Below, piece after piece: positions 63,294-64,000 of a stretch of DNA of 64,000 bases (within the stretch, counting starts at the first letter, position 1; every line of letters begins with the position of its first letter). This DNA is from Herpetosiphon llansteffanensis (GTDB lineage: Bacteria; Chloroflexota; Chloroflexia; Chloroflexales; Herpetosiphonaceae). The notes beneath the pieces were generated by a model that saw only the letters and a program-made list of their open reading frames with translations, had not been told where the DNA came from and did not search any database. The translations under genes were made by a program, and so were the position numbers. The stretch covers positions 124,001 to 188,000 of the forward strand of contig NZ_PUBZ01000092.1 of assembly GCF_003205875.1 (NCBI RefSeq). The letters run 5' to 3'.

Positions 63294-63963
63294 GCGCGTG
63301 GTCAGCGAGTAGCGGTCGGGGTTCAGGGGCTGGGGATCGGTTCGTCCGTCCCAGCCCCATTCGTTTTGATCCACGAAAGTCACAAAGGCTGTTTTTTTAG
63401 CCACGAATTGCACGAATTCTACGAATAATTATTTTTAGCCACAGATTGCACAGATTGATTTGATTATCGTTCCGATAGCCCAAAGCCTATAGCCGATAGC
63501 CATGGTTCCGCTACGCCGCTGCGTTAAAAGCCCAATCACAAAGCACGGAAACCGCGAAAATCGCGAAGATCGCGAATACGTATTTTTCACCACAGATTGC
63601 ACAGATTTGTATGATGATGTTCTTTATAGCCCATAGCCTAGCGCCTATAGCCTTATCCCTTTTTTCGCCACAGATTGCACAGATTTGTATGATGATGTTC
63701 TTTATAGCCCAAAGCCCAAAGCCCAAAGCCATGGTTCCTCTGCGCCGCTGCGTTAAAAATGTAATCCACGAAGGACGAAACCGCGAAAATCGCGAAGATC
63801 GCGAATACGTATTTTTAGCCACAGATTGATTTGGTTATCGTTCCGATAGCCCAAAGTCTAGAGCCTATAGCCTCATTGCTCTGCGCTATTTTTTGACATC
63901 CTAACTAATCCTCGCTAGCCTATACCCTAGAGCCTTCGGGTAATCGCTAGCGAGGATTGGTCA
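63294..63963. repeat. Degenerate repeats region at right end
   Basis: Several repeated blocks: CACAGATTGCACAGATTTG with TATGATGATGTTCTTTATAG (63594-63646 and 63668-63708), CCGCGAAAATCGCGAAGATC with GCGAATACGTATTTTT (63551-63588 and 63781-63817), and ATAGCCxAAAGCC runs. It looks like serial duplication of a segment of about 230 bp. Small open frames here are not supported as genes. Confidence 0.7.
63907..63958 (+). promoter_or_regulatory. Large inverted repeat ahead of a start codon
   Basis: 13-bp perfect stem AATCCTCGCTAGC / GCTAGCGAGGATT with 26-nt loop, ending 5 nt before ATG 63964. It includes the likely ribosome site (GAGGA), so folding would hide it. Confidence 0.55.
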
Positions 63964-64000
63964 ATGCGAACAGTTAAAGTGCTGGTTGGACTCGTGGTTG
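63964..64000 (+). CDS. Start of a gene cut by the window end
   Basis: ATG following GAGGATTGG; reads M-R-T-V-K-V-L-V-G-L-V-V, like the start of a signal peptide or membrane anchor. Only 12 codons are visible, so the call is tentative. Confidence 0.4.
   Translation, partial: MRTVKVLVGLVV

Noticed and set aside
1..64000. tRNA genes or rRNA fragments.
   Set aside because: No T-arm GGTTCGANTCC with matching acceptor stem was found by eye on either strand; a tRNAscan run would be needed for certainty.

Overview
The window reads as chromosomal DNA of a Chloroflexota bacterium, most likely a gliding predatory filament of the Herpetosiphon type. This is inferred from gene content: an MglA-type GTPase with roadblock proteins, secreted proteins with Thr-Pro stalks, a bacterial translin homologue, and many kinds of intergenic repeat. 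No rRNA, tRNA, CRISPR array or complete insertion sequence was seen.

Left part (1-30 kb). Two acyl-CoA dehydrogenases and an SCP2-type lipid carrier (96-3348, minus strand) suggest fatty-acyl oxidation. They are followed by a TPR protein, an OsmC-family protein, TatD, a membrane transglutaminase, a single-domain response regulator, a secreted metzincin protease, a SpoIID/peptidoglycan-binding protein, a translin-aroA-dienoyl-CoA-reductase-like SDR run, and an operon of sigma factor, FecR/LysM protein, CHASE2-cyclase and AmaP-like protein. Next come a DUF11 secreted protein, a GAF-PAS histidine kinase, Hsp20 and a very large kelch-repeat secreted protein. Three secreted proteins share a short hydrophobic-Pro-basic C-terminal tail.

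Middle (30-36.5 kb). A basic HTH protein, two roadblock proteins, an MglA-like GTPase and a DUF4388 protein form a polarity/motility signalling module. Facing it is a methionine operon (metY, a small unknown gene, metX) behind a clear SAM-I riboswitch with a strong promoter and terminator.

The accessory highlight (36.5-51 kb, minus strand) is a RiPP cluster of thiopeptide/goadsporin-like enzymology. Six tandem precursor genes have essentially one core sequence (Ser/Thr/Cys-rich). They are followed by three proteins with paired CxxC zinc motifs, a stand-alone YcaO cyclodehydratase, two nitroreductase-type azoline dehydrogenases (one fused to a zinc-motif domain), a PqqD-like/M50 membrane metalloprotease fusion, a LanB-type glutamylating dehydratase, two separate SpaB_C-type proteins (elimination and possibly [4+2] cyclisation) and an ABC exporter. 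A 1050-residue NTPase/BTAD regulator and a MacB-like ABC transporter lie just upstream on the same strand and may control or protect. The core lacks Ser-Cys and Cys-Ser pairs, so the product is not a textbook thiopeptide.

Right part (57.5-64 kb). A degenerate receiver protein is followed by a consensus promoter and a T-box leader with a GTG (Val) specifier candidate. The T-box precedes a DUF3105 membrane protein and then valS, so the T-box appears to control a two-gene operon. The end of the window is a patchwork of degenerate repeats and the start of one further gene.
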